Shown here one piece after another: positions 12,746 through 24,327 of a stretch of DNA of 64,000 nt. Every line of letters starts with the position of its first letter. Position 1 is the first letter of the stretch. Origin of the DNA: Papaver somniferum. Lineage: Eukaryota > Streptophyta > Magnoliopsida > Ranunculales > Papaveraceae. Position numbers and translations under genes: made by a program. The stretch spans positions 79,746,374 through 79,810,373 of the forward strand of contig NC_039368.1 in NCBI RefSeq assembly GCF_003573695.1. Direction: 5' to 3'. Under the pieces are notes generated by a model, which ran no database searches, was not told where the DNA came from, and worked only from the letters and a program-made list of their open reading frames with translations.

Positions 12746-14609
12746 AATTCCCTCATACTTAGACTTTGCTAGTCCTCGAGCAAATCAAACTAAAACTTAC
12801 AACTTCAAAGCGTTCCAGCGTCCCAAGCATCCAAAGAGTTATGAGGACATATAATTTTTGTATGCTAGTAATAAGAAGTTAGAAATACCAAAGAACATGT
12901 TCTCATTCTTAAATGTTGAGTGAGAAATAACCACACCATAATGAGAGAACGCATGTTTGAAAGCGATCAATAAGCATTTCGCCTCGACTTCTGCCTCACC
13001 AAAAAGGGTTTTATGAAATTGCACTCAAAGGACGTACTTTTATGGTTCTCACATGTGTGTAGGTAGGAATGAAGAGAGAATTCCTGCAACACGCTGAATG
13101 GTGGGAAGGGGAACTTCCGAAATATTTTAAAAACCCACATCTTTTAACGTTTTGAAAAACCATTTTTCTGACGATCTCTAAGAAAGGAAATCAACCACTA
13201 TCATCGAGGATGAGATTACTTACTCACCTTCACATCCGATCGCCAATGATGATAATACCACTCTCACGGTATCTAATAGAAACGTCTTCGACTCCTCGTT
13301 TTCATCTTCTTGGTCTTCGTCTTCGGCTTCAACTATTGATGATAAACTTTTGAACTTCATAGATCCTTGAAAATTTGTAACTCCTTACCTTAAATCCTTG
13401 TCGCTTGAAACTTCCTTATAGATTTTTCTTCCCCACGGCTTATTAAATAAAAGATAAAAACAAAAATTTCTCTTGCCATCATTTTTTTTCTTCTTTTCTT
13501 TTTCATTTTTTTTTTTACTTTTTTTTTAGAGACAAAAGAAATAAAATACAAAAAAAAGTGAAAATAAAAACAAACCATAGCCGTGGGAAAAATACTTTAC
13601 CGCTTGATTCTTCACAACTTGTATCGTCACGAAATCATAAACTTCAATAATTCTCACCTTTTTCTTTTCCTTGCTCTTGTAAATAAGTCTTCAACTTGGA
13701 TATAAAATTATGCTCATTGCTATGTAAGTCTTCAACATGTATATATAAAAATCCGCTCATTTTATGTTGCTTTACTTGGATATGAAATTTACTCTTTTCT
13801 TGTTCCGTTGCTTGTAAACCTTGAACTTTTTCAACTTTCCTTGTAGATTTTGATGTCGCTCCCATGTCGATGATGATGGTGTTTCTATGGATCCGTTGTT
13901 GTCGAGATAGAGAATGGTTCTAACTGCAAATCGAACTACAAGAAGGAGGCTTTCATCTATAGACGTCACCCTCATGATTGACAAAATTAACACTCAAGAG
14001 ATCAAAGAGTAGTGCTTTTATTGGTGGGAGGTTGGGTAGCTCACCATTCTACCCGGAATTAACGTACGGTGGCACACACTCAAAAGAAAGCTCTTTAGTT
14101 ATTTATAAATAAATCTGGTCGGTGCCTCACATGATATAAATAGGGTAGTCTCCACTAATGATTGATCAGCAACTCTAATAATGCATGTCTCCCTGCTCCT
14201 AATCTGCATCACCGGCATGATTAAATCCATTATTTAACACTCTAACAAGCAAGAAATCCGAATGTAGTTCCCTAACACTTCCAAGTTCAGTTATGTCGGT
14301 CAGAATTCTCTATGTAAACATACCTAGAAGTATGCTAGTGACTCTAAAATATCTACAAGTTGGAGGTTTTATGCAAAATTTTTTTTAAATAAATGCTTAA
14401 TCACTCCCCCACACTTAAACCTTACATTGTCCTCAATGTAATTGAATCGTCCAAGTAAAGTAAAGGTGGGAAACCCTAACATGATATGGAACAAGAAAAA
14501 ATAAATAAACATAACAAAAAACAAAAGGATAAGAAATACAAAACCTATGGGTTGCCTCCCATTGAGTGCTTGTTTTAAAGTCGACGGCCCGACTTGGCTC
14601 TTGTAAGAT
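12746..14609 (-). mobile_element. LARD 3' interior, non-coding, with polypurine tracts
   Basis: No convincing gene. Read on the minus strand, a polypurine tract GAGGGAATTTG abuts the 3' LTR. Two further purine tracts, AAGTGTGGGGGAG near 14400 and AAGTGTGGGGGAAAT near 14737 (just inside the frame upstream), follow GAGGACAATG-type sequence. That arrangement is typical of the post-pol region of plant Athila/Tat elements. A short T-rich/A-rich tract occupies 13480-13560. Confidence 0.6.
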
Positions 14610-16139
14610 TCACTCCTCATACACTAACAATCGGAAAATTTGGGGATCCACCCATACTACCTTTTTTGCAAACAATAAATCCATACAAATGTTAGAACAG
14701 GAAAATAATAATAATGTTATCTCTCGATAGAAATTTCCCCCACACTTAGTCTTGTCCACACTCGGAAGTGCATAAAAAATATAGAATTTGGGAACTTCCA
14801 TGTATTCCTCTTGGCAAACCTGCATAGTGTTAGCATCAAGTGTTTCCAATGGTGGATATCTAGAAACAAAATCATCCAAAAATACTTTCGAAACACATAC
14901 ATTCAAACCAATAAGAGGTAAAGGAGAAGAATCAATATGCAAATGGTTTGACAAACCTTGCACAATTTCTTGTATAACGGAATCCTCTTCATCCTTAAAA
15001 AATTCAAGTGAATTACTTACCTCTTGTATATCGTGGTCCTCTATCAAACCTTGCAACCATTATTCGTCGTTTTCTACCTTAACCAAAGTATCGGCATCAT
15101 TAAAATCATTGGCAAGTTCAATTGGGTCTTCCACAAAATCAATGAATTTGGTTTCATCCTCTAGCATCATCTCTTCAACATTCTCATCATCGGAATCGGG
15201 CCATTCACTAAAATGATTTTCAATTGTATAAATTGTAAGATCTTGTGAGGGTGTTACACCGTTTATAACAATAGGTAAGTCACACCCAATCTCCTCTTTT
15301 TGAATAAGTGAAGGATCGTTATTATGATCCGGAGTTGGAATAACTTCCTCATTGTTGCAACGCTCATACACTACCGCGGACTCATTTCTTTCCCTAAGGA
15401 ATTTTTTAAAAGCACTAACTGCATCTTCCTCAAGCTCTACCTTCTGAATAGGTGATTGATAATTATTAAGATCAAGGCTCGAGTAGGCTGCACTAGCGTC
15501 ATCAAAAGTATCCAAAGGTTGGTCCTTTTCAACACAATCATCTTCACTTTCAGACTCACCATAATAAGAATCTTCATCGGTTTCATAACCTTTATCCAGA
15601 CGTCGTTTAAGTTCCATATGAATGGTCCTACTAATTTCTGCGACAAGCTCTTCCGAGGTTCCATCATCTTCCAACATTTATAATTTCTGTGCAAGTTTCT
15701 TGACGTTCACACGCTTACCACCGTTTGCTACAATAGGTTCTCTTTCCCATGACTCTTCCCTTTGAATGGGTGAATGATCATAACTACGATCCAGAGTCGG
15801 ATAAGAAAAAGTGTTGCAGAAATTGGTTTGTGCGACGTTCTTTTTATCACAGTCAAGTTGGTCTAGTATTTGTCTCATATCTTGCAATTCTTTCATAATC
15901 TGCATACAACTCGAATGAAGCCATTTAGAAATAGACTTATCCCACCTTGGTGCTTGACTTACATACCTACTACAAGGTTGTTGATATGTATGAGAATATC
16001 CATAAGGTTTTTTAGGAAATTGATCATAGACAAAAGATTGGTTTTGATTGTATCCTAAAGATGGTTGGAAGTTGCCATAATGTTGAGGTTGAAAACCGTA
16101 TTGATTGTTGTAATATGCTTGCTCTTGTCCACCGTACAT
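14610..16139 (-). pseudogene. LARD internal protein, one frame with two in-frame stops
   Basis: One continuous frame runs from ATG 16139 (MYGGQEQAYYNNQYG...) to 14610, about 508 sense codons. It is interrupted by TAA at 15678-15680, immediately followed by ATG, and TAA at 15060-15062. The N-terminal part is rich in Tyr, Gln and Asn. The middle is very acidic (TDEDSYYGESESEDD, DSDDENVEEMMLEDE). A motif SPIQ(R/K)-E...PIV.NG recurs near 15.75 kb and 15.3 kb. No zinc knuckle, protease or polymerase motif is seen. The protein type is known from pol-less plant gypsy derivatives, but its role is not. Preservation of frame across both stops suggests recent inactivation or tolerated readthrough. Confidence 0.6.
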
Positions 16140-16232
16140 GGAAAACGGGTACCTGAAATAAAAAAATCTAGAAAACAAAGTTAAAAACAAAAATAAAACG
16201 AAAATAAAAACAACTAAAGTTGCTCCGCTGCT

Positions 16233-16250
16233 CCCCGGCAACGGCGCCAA
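16233..16250 (-). other. LARD primer-binding site
   Basis: On the minus strand the sequence is TTGGCGCCGTTGCCGGGG, four bases after the end of the 5' LTR at 16255. This is the widespread plant gypsy primer site, usually assigned to tRNA-Asp. It fixes the element's orientation. Confidence 0.9.
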
Positions 16251-16254
16251 AATT

Positions 16255-19091
16255 TGATGCTTGTCGTAACCACAACAAATTAATTAATATGTTTCTCACT
16301 AATTAACAAGTAATGTAGCGATAGTAAGGATCATTCCCACGAGGACCAAGAGGTTTTAGTTGTCTTATAATGTCACAAAAAAGGGGAGTTTTAGATTTTA
16401 TAAAGTAAAAGAATAAACAAAGCAATTAAAAAGATAAAGTTGAAATCAATAAGAGAGATTAGATCAAGGAATCCTTCTTCGTTGCAAAACAATGATTTAA
16501 ATTATGTTTTTCATCCACATGTTATTAGTCACAGATTATCACCAACCGTGGGTAAAGCAGCTAGCTCAGTGCTAAACCCCTAAATCCCAAGTATCACCGG
16601 ATACGGAAGTTCTCGACTACCGGATTCTATTCATCAAACCACCTAGTAGTAGCTCACTCAAGATGTAATTTAGTTAAACGCATTAAGATTTATGAATTTA
16701 TTAGGTTGATATTAGTAGTTAGACTCTTAGCTCAAGGTCTACTTGCTAACGTTGTTTTCACACACAATTGCTCCACGGAATCTCTACGCAAGGTCTCGTG
16801 TTTGCCACTTGTGTAAAGAGTCAAGAAACAATTACTTATCCCATAAATTTCACTAGCTTTAGATCAATTAACAAATCAATTTAGTATGCATCCTAAACGA
16901 CCTATCAATAAACCATGAATATATAAACATTCCTATAAGTAAAAACAAACGATAATCATGTGAAAACTTCAAAGTAGATTTAAAACAAAACTCAAAACAT
17001 GTTAAGAACTAGGAATTCATTCTCAATCAATAAAATTAGCTACTCATGCTAAGGAGTTCACACAAAGAATAAAGAAAAGAGAAGTGTTGTGTGTGTAGAA
17101 GGTGTGTCAAAAAGTTATAGAGAACTCCTTTATTTATAGGTTTCAATACTATCCAATTCTTGTAGGAAAAGAATCCTCATTCCATAATAACACCACTTTC
17201 CCAATTTGAGCCTAATTCCAATTTTAAGTCCAATTCTCCAAATCTTCCAAGTTTCCATCCAACTTCCAAATCTAAGTATTCACATCCATGAGAAGAATCC
17301 ACACAAAAAGCTATAATTTTTGGGTCGCCGGAAAAGTCCTCGGGATCACCGAAAATCGGCCTGGAAAGTCGCCGCCGGTCACTGGATATACTTCTCCGTT
17401 GACGGAATATTCCGTCACGGTGCCGTTTAAGTTAACAGTCAAACTAACGGTCATCGTCAGTCAATCGAGTCAAAGGAAGGGATGTCAGCCGAGTCAGTTA
17501 TCGAGTCAGCTTCTAACTCGGCTGACTGGTCTGAGACAAGTGAGCTGGATCGATCGTTGGACTCGCAGTCAACACGCCGGAGTGGAAAACCGGCCGAGTT
17601 TCGGCTGTTTATTGAGCATTTCTCAGGACAAATTCTTCTCCCTGCGACAATCCTAAAAATACATCTAACAATTCATTCTCCATCAGAGCTTCACTGCAGC
17701 TGCAACATTACTATCTATTACTTCTTCCCTTGTTATCTCAGCTCAGCTCTCTGCAGACACCAACACAACACCCATTTTCATGTAGAACTTGATTTCAATT
17801 CCATCCACAATTGCATATCGATAACAGCCTTGTTCTTCTTCGTCAACAGCAACAGGTCTTCATATCTTTGGCCCCATTCTTTGTATCATCCAATCTTTGA
17901 ATTGAGACTAAACCCCATTGCAAAACCACCATGTCTGAGCATCAAACCTCACATCTTGTCTTGACCTCCATCTCAACCCATTTCATCTTCACAGCATCAC
18001 TAATTCTTTCCTCTGGTTTCAAATCTGTCTCCAACCCAATTCTGTTCTTCAATTGCAGAAATAATCGAAACCCTTATAAACCACAGATTCAAGACCCATC
18101 TTTTGAGCAGCGACAAGAGCTTCAAGTCATCACCAATTATAGACTCAAACTCCATATTTCTTCATCTGAGCTTCTTCTCGATCTCATCATCTCAATCTTT
18201 CGATTTAACAGTTGCAGCTTCTTCTCTTCAATTCCTCTGCCTATTTCTCTCTCGGTCTCACAACAAACCCATCCATCATTATCCCAAAATCCCATTCAAT
18301 CTCAAATTACCTTGAACCCATCATCAATTTCTGAGTTCAACAGCAAACCCATAATCAACAGCAACAACTTCAATTTAGATTTCTTCTCTTCCTATCTCGA
18401 TTCACAGATCCACCATGATCATCATTTACGGCCACCAGATTCTCATCAGCAGCTCTATCTCTTAATCCTTCTCTATGAATCGATCATATTGATTCAATTT
18501 CAGAACCGAAAGCAAAAACCCCCAATTCCTTCAAACCCTATCAGTTTAAGAACACCAATATCTCATAAATCTTCCTCTGCAATTCGAGTACACAACATTT
18601 CTTCTTGCTGATTTAAAACATGACAGCAGCATCAATTTCTCTGTATTTCTCGATCCAGATATCTCTCGGTTCAACGGCAGTCACAGCTACTTTTCTTCTT
18701 TCTCTTTCATTTAATTTAGGGGATGGAATAAATGAGAGACATACCTCTCGATTTTAGGGTTAGGTAATAGACTAGAGTAGGATATGTACACCCCAGTCAC
18801 GTTGATAAAGGTTACCCCTCTGGCAGCCCCCTTAACCTCAGCTGGCATGTCTATAGTGCTCCTCCAAAAGAGTTGGCCCTTAACATTGACTGGGATCCAG
18901 ATAGTGTTCGCCCATGAAATGGTACATTTGACATTTTTACTCAAATTGGGTGATTTCTTCTTCTTTTTCTCCGTATGACTCCAGAGTACCTAATAACTCA
19001 AAAACATGCGTAAAATACATAATTTGCAAGAAAACATAGTAAAGAAAGCATAACTACTACATAGTAAATTAGGTGTTTTAGACACCTATCA
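16255..19091 (-). repeat. LARD 5' LTR (2837 bp)
   Basis: The upstream LTR of the minus-strand element. On the plus strand it begins TGATGCTTGTCG and ends GACACCTATCA. The minus-strand TATA (CTATAAATAAAGG) at 17129-17139 places the start of transcription near 17.1 kb. The presumed R-U5 leader is therefore about 850 bases. It is closely similar to 9904-12745, including a T-rich segment and the GGCTGCC-containing stretch near 18820. Confidence 0.88.
17129..17139 (-). promoter_or_regulatory. LARD LTR TATA box
   Basis: CTATAAATAAA on the minus strand, conserved in the other LTR at about 10780. It is the only good TATA match in this half of the LTR. Confidence 0.6.
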
Positions 19092-19096
19092 TGCAA

Positions 19097-20097
19097 TTGC
19101 GGTGCTATAATGTCTATGTTTGTTTCAATTTCTTCCGGTTAAGATAAATAATTGTGCAAGTCAATTTATTTGGTTTGTATGTACTGTTTATGGCTTAACA
19201 AATACGGGATCATTTTCTAGTCCAATTCGATTCCGGATAAGAGAAACTAAGTTAATTCTGATCTTAGTTAGACTTATCAAAGTAAAGGATTCGGTTATTC
19301 AAATCTAATCAAATGCCTTGACAAAAATACTAGTTAACTAACCTAGTACTTGTCTTGTCTAAAGTGAAAGGTCAAAGTTATTGTCTGAATAATTAGAGCC
19401 TGATGAGGAAAATAAAGTTAATTCTGATCTTTATTTTGGTCTTATCGAAATAAGCGATTGTATTTGTGCAATCGGTTTAGCAAGGGAACTAAGTTTCTTA
19501 GTCAATTTCTTAAACTAATAGGGAAAATTGCTTCGGGAAATTATTTCCTTGATAACATATTAACCAAATTACTTGTAGTTTTGGTTTTGATATTGGTTAT
19601 CTAAAATGGTATGTGAAACCTTCGTGCTTAACTCTTATAAGTTGTACAAGTCTTTTAGATTTGTAAGATCCTTTCGGTTTGACCTTTATTTGCTCAAACC
19701 TTTGTCATTTTGTGACAAAAAAAGGGAGAAATATATGGAGTAAACAAGTGATTTGTAATCTAAAGAAAGGACAATTGTGCTTAAACGTTATATCTAACGA
19801 AAGAGTAAAGCATTGACTAAGAGGGGGGGGGGGGCAACATATCATATTGATATTGTAGTTATCTTGACTACAAAAGGGGAATAACAAAGATGTTCGGATT
19901 GAAAATCTACCTATCTTACCTTTAGGGGGAGTATTAGCTTTGTTATTTAAATGTCAACAACGACATTTATGGATTGAATATATGCAGGTTATTGTGCTGT
20001 TGAAACTTGGAATCAAGCGTATGTGTAATGAATTCTTGTAATTTGTTTATCCATGTGTATTAAGAGTTTTGTCACTAAAATTGACAAATGGGGAGAT
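19097..20097 (+). mobile_element. 3' interior of family B element, right of the LARD
   Basis: Non-coding. It continues the tandem GCTTAACAAA unit interrupted at 9903, then has repeated GTTAATTCTGATCTTA segments (near 19250 and 19410). A G-run lies at about 19822-19835, with an AGGGGGAGTATTAG tract near 19922. The polypurine tract AAATGGGGAGAT ends at 20097, directly before the LTR. It corresponds to the interior ends at 6371 and 25558. Confidence 0.6.
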
Positions 20098-23000
20098 TGT
20101 TAGAGCATATCTCGGTTGAACACACTAAGCGTTGGTATGTCAAGTTTGGTAATCATATTTTAGTGAATCAAAACTCATCTAAAGAGTCGTTTGATTATGT
20201 ACTAGAGACAACTTCGTATAGCTTATACTAGAAAGTCTAGGATTTTGAGACATACAAGTATTACTCGAAGACTTGAAGAATGTGAAGAAGTAAGAATCTA
20301 CAATGACGACATCATCCTTCCTCTTGAGGTTGGTAATATTTTGACTTGAACTGTTTCAATCCTAACGTATCTTTCAAGTCGTGCTATATTGAAAACATAA
20401 ATGCGAAGCTGTGAATGATTATACTCTAGTAATGAGACATGATCACATGATCATAGTGTTAAGGAATTAGGATACGAAGTATAACGTTTATCTTTTGAAC
20501 TTCGTATATAAGACATCGACATAATCGTATGAATGATATTGTGATTATGTGTATGGGTAAAGGTGAATATTTCATCATATGAAACAATGTTTACATTTGT
20601 TTAAAGGAAGTACAGTCATGAACTTGTTTTATGAATCGAAAAGAAAATCGCTAGGATTATTGGTATTTTTATTCATTGCATATCTTTGGATTACCAATAT
20701 GTGTGAGTTGGTAAAACCGATCATAAATTGTTATGTATTTTGGTAAAACTAGTCACAGTGCCTTACTTATGTATTGGTATGACTTTTATTAGTGCAACCG
20801 ATCCTAAGTAATCACCCAAGATGGTATGATCGATATTTGTAATTGGTGTGACCGATCCTAGTAATTGGTGTGACCGATCACAAAAGAGTTTTGTAATCGA
20901 TCCTTGTAATTTGCGTAACCGGTCCTAGTAATTGGTGTAACCAATCCTAGTGACTTTTGTAACCGACCACAAGTAATACCCTGAGTATATGGTAACTGGT
21001 CCTGGTAATTGACGTAACCGGTCCTGGTAACTGATGTAACCGGTCCTGATAACCATACTAAGGTAGAACCGATCCTTGTATTTCGTAGAACTGTAAACCC
21101 ATGATTAGTGAGTTGATATTTGATCAATCACATAGTTGTCTTGGAATATAGATGAACCAATTCTAAACTTGTTTGTAAGTAATCGATTCCAAGATTGTAA
21201 ATATGAAAGAGGATTTACAAAGAAAAGGTGTCGACATACTTTGAACATGATCAGTAACACTTATCTTTTATTGTTCAAAGATATTCCTTAATAACTCAAG
21301 GAGATCCCGGACCGAAATAAATTAAGAATCTTTTAATTAAGGTTATTAGTTTTATATGCTTTAATTACCAGCAATTAAATGCATATCTCTAGAAAATAAA
21401 AATTGGTAATATGCATTTACTAATTGGAGATTTTCTAGTGAGATTTCAGAAATATTGGACAAAGCATTTCTAGGAATTATGAAAACTGATTTGGGCATTT
21501 ATTGCATATCTTGAGAATATTCGGTTTTGGAAATTCCTTGGTGTCCAAACATCCTTGGTCTATAAATACCCAAGTTTGCATTTCGAGCAAACTATCCTAA
21601 GTGTCAGGCAAACTTCATCTTCTTGTTGTTTCTGGTGGAGCCGTCTATCCGGAGAGGAAAGTACCCTAATTAGGCGATATCTCTTACGACTTCTCGTGTA
21701 AAGACTTCTGCGGGATCAAGAAGCTCTACGAGTACCGTTACTAGATAATTTCAATTTATTTTAGTTTTCGATTGATTTGATTGACTAACGGCTGTTGAAC
21801 TTTGATTGCACCTAGTTTGTTTATTCTTGAGAATCATCTCTTCTGATATAAGATTCACTCAAACTAGATCTAAGTGTCGACGAGATTTTTAGAACTCTTT
21901 GTAGATCCAAAGAAATCTTGTGATAATCCATTGTTAACAGACTCTGTTCTGTGCGTGATTGATCACAAGAGATTCAAGTGGTGTTGTGCAGGTGTTTATT
22001 GAAGATTAAAGAAGATTTGAAGGCAGAGAAGATTTCTGATTTGGTTTCTGTATCTTTGGGTGTGCACAAACCTTGATCGGCTGGGATCCAACTAGAATCG
22101 GATTTATTCGACTGATTAGTTTTATAAGATCGACATCACCTTATAGTTTCTTGTTTGATTCTATATTGATTGATTACAAATCTAAACTCTGATACTTCGG
22201 CAGTTATTGGATATATTGATCTGACCAAGCAGAAGAGTTTATTGGTTAAACGGAAGAGCCTTTGTATATGACGTGAGATATCTTCATCTGAAAGAATCAA
22301 GAGAGTAGTTACCAAACATATTTGTTGTTCCTTTACTGTTTGGAATACGATCCAAAGGAATTGTTCTAGTGCATGCACTTATTGAATGTCGGAAGCGCAG
22401 GGATACTGAATAAACTAAGTGAACTATAACTTTAGTTGCTTGATATCAACTAAACAAAGTTGGTTTAGAATTTGTATAGCGTCTTAATTCTAAGAGTATT
22501 CAATTCTGGACTAGGTCCCGGGGTTTTTCTGCATTTGCGATTTCCTCGTTAACAAAATATTTTTGTGTCTTTTACTTTTCTATTTCCTCAATTATAATTG
22601 TTTTATTATAATTAGAAGTAAAATACACAAACGTTAACTTCGTACATACTTGATAGTGATTCTATAGAGTTTGGTTAAGTCTGAACCTATTATCAAGTAT
22701 CATACTTCGTTGTTGTATTGTCTTGATCTTATATCCATACTCAATCTCACAAGTTATCTTGTTGTTGTATTGTCTCGATCTCGTATCCATAGACGATCAC
22801 ACGAATTGTGAACCGATTCTTGCATTGTCTCGACTCTGTCCATAGACAATCACTTTCGGTAGAGGACTTATAGGTGGATAAATAAAAGATTGTGGTGTAT
22901 TTGGGTACCCTCGTCTTTTCACGTAGATCAATGAATTAGAGAATCCAACCTTTGGTTATGATTATATTGATTGACTCTCGAACATTGGTCTTTGGTACCG

Positions 23001-23209
23001 TTCAAGTTGTTTCACATAATAATCAGGCTCACGGATTTCTATCTGTTTGATTTGCTGATTACATTATGAAACAGCGATACAACTCTTGGATATATTTCCA
23101 TTGATTGAGTATGACTGTCTAGTTGATTCTCTTGGAATTATATTGAAGTTTGTCCATACAGATTTCTAAGTGAATTATTGGATGTGGTTGGTTTACCCCC
23201 GCTTTTTCA
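20098..23209 (+). repeat. Family B LTR (3112 bp), 3' LTR of the LARD-split element
   Basis: It starts TGTTAGAGCATATCTCGG after a polypurine tract and ends CCCCCGCTTTTTCA. A TATA box (TATAAATACCC) lies near 21562. The 5' half contains the GTAACCGATCC minisatellite. The 3' half shares GGACTAGGTCCCGG and the CATTGGTCTTTGGTACCGTTC segment with family A LTRs. The two families therefore share R-U5 ancestry and differ mainly in U3. The LTR is not followed by a primer site, consistent with its being a 3' LTR. No matching plus-strand 5' LTR is in the window. Confidence 0.8.
20705..21090 (+). repeat. GTAACCGATCC minisatellite in family B U3
   Basis: About a dozen imperfect units of 20-24 bases with the core GTGTAACCGATCCTAGTAATT; variants carry GACC, GGTCC or AATCC. 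Inverted equivalents occur in the truncated B LTRs at 8762-8980 and about 31515-31915. Subrepeats of this kind in a U3 often carry enhancer elements; that role is inference. Confidence 0.85.
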
Positions 23210-23255
23210 GTTGGATCTACAACAAAAATTTATTCAACTGGCATACCTTTGTTTC

Positions 23256-24085
23256 TTTATCTCTTCCAGTTCCGGAGCTTCACCATTAACGACAGTTCGT
23301 GTACTAAGTAAGTTCTTCACCTTTTTTGTTTTTTCCCGCTCAATAATAGAATCTAGGAAGATATTGAGTTGTGGTGAGAGTTTGGGTGCTAATGCTAGTG
23401 CCGAAACTTATTATGATTCAAGTTTGAGAATTAGGTTTGTTAGCAAAGAGGCTCGTGACTACTATTTGGAATATAACAAGAAACTACCTATCATGAAGAG
23501 ATACTATCATGCTTCTAAAATTAGTGTAGAACATATCTCTAGGTTTTTTAGAGGTTTTGAATGGGGCATAATTCATCAACCCATGGAAACTGCTCATGTG
23601 GAAATGACTGCCCAGTTTTATGCAAATTTACCTGAACCGGACTCTGTTAACTGCATATTTAAGACCATTGTAGGAATTTAATTTTTTTCGGTGAATCGTC
23701 AAGTTATTAATGATATTTTGAACTTAACCCGGTTTGGTAACATCCAATTTCCACCCCCTGAGCATGAAAGGATATCTCCAAATGTGTTGTCAAACGTCTC
23801 CTTAATAAAGATGTTGCCTGGAAAGACGGAAAGATCGATGTTCATGGTGCTGAGTTATTTCTTAAAGTTGCTGGAAAATAGGTCGTGACTAACATGATGT
23901 CGAGTACAATTGACAAAATTTTATGGACCAGATCTCTTGCTGAATTGGTCTGTTACATTTTTGAAGGGAGAGACATTGATTTTTGTAGTCTTATTATTCG
24001 TCAGATGATAAGTGTAAAACAAACTTTGAATAAGACTACGGGCATTCCTTATTTAATTCAAGGATTTGAAGTCATTTTGGAATAG
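23256..24085 (+). pseudogene. Plant transposon-domain (Transposase_32-like) protein remnant
   Basis: Pieces in order are RFVSKEARDYYLEYNKK, MKRYYHASKI, FFRGFEWGIIHQP, AQFYANLPEPD, VNRQVINDILNL, DVAWKDGKIDVHGAELF and RDIDFCSLIIRQM, then IPYLIQGFEVILE. This order and spacing match the 'putative plant transposon protein' domain common in plant retroelements. It has a TAA at 23679-23681, a one-base frame change near 23800 and a TAG near 23880. The N-terminal boundary is unclear because the first residues read through the LTR end. The domain's function is not known; it is broken here. Confidence 0.6.
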
Positions 24086-24126
24086 TTGCTTTTGGAACTA
24101 ATCTTGGAGGACCAAAAGTCTTGACC

Positions 24127-24327
24127 ATGGAAAGCATCGAAAAGATGAAGAAAGCTGCAACTAGAACCTCGGCAAGAGCTTCAACAGTCTCAAATACTGA
24201 GATTACTCATCTTCGACAAGAGGTGGAGTGCTTGAAAGAGCAGTTGGAGTATGCTTATGAAGCTTATCTTGAACTGATTTAGAAGCTTGATGAAATTGTT
24301 AGGGACTATTATAAGATGGTGGGTTAA
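24127..24327 (+). pseudogene. Coiled-coil remnant after the transposon-domain gene
   Basis: ATG 24127 opens a frame with a basic Ala/Arg/Ser start (KMKKAATRTSARAS) and then a heptad helix (HLRQEVECLKEQLEYAYEAY). One TAG interrupts it before KLDEIVRDYYKMVG. It occupies the same relative position as the coiled-coil frame at 4376-4791. It may be the C-terminal part of the preceding gene. Confidence 0.4.

Larger units (their letters stand above)
9904..19091 (-). mobile_element. Complete gypsy-like LARD (9.19 kb) with TGCAA target duplication
   Basis: Direct repeats 9904-12745 and 16255-19091 are the LTRs. Each has TG...CA ends read on the plus strand, and the outer flanks are TGCAA at 9899-9903 and 19092-19096. 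A primer site next to 16255 and a polypurine tract next to 12745 set the orientation to minus. The 3.5-kb interior encodes one Gag-region-like frame broken by two stops, with no protease, reverse transcriptase or integrase. Long LTRs plus a pol-less interior define a large retrotransposon derivative. Its primer site and the GTGTGGGGGAG tracts resemble Athila/Tat-type Ty3-gypsy elements of plants. The LTRs look roughly 95% alike over their first ~150 bases by eye, so the insertion is moderately recent. Confidence 0.88.

Noticed and set aside
17482..18611. Open frames of 160 and 226 codons on the plus strand within the LARD 5' LTR, with counterparts in the other LTR
   Set aside because: They are antisense to the element, Ser/Ile/Leu/Phe-rich low-complexity translations of TCT/TTC-rich LTR leader sequence, and the counterparts differ in length because frames are not conserved.
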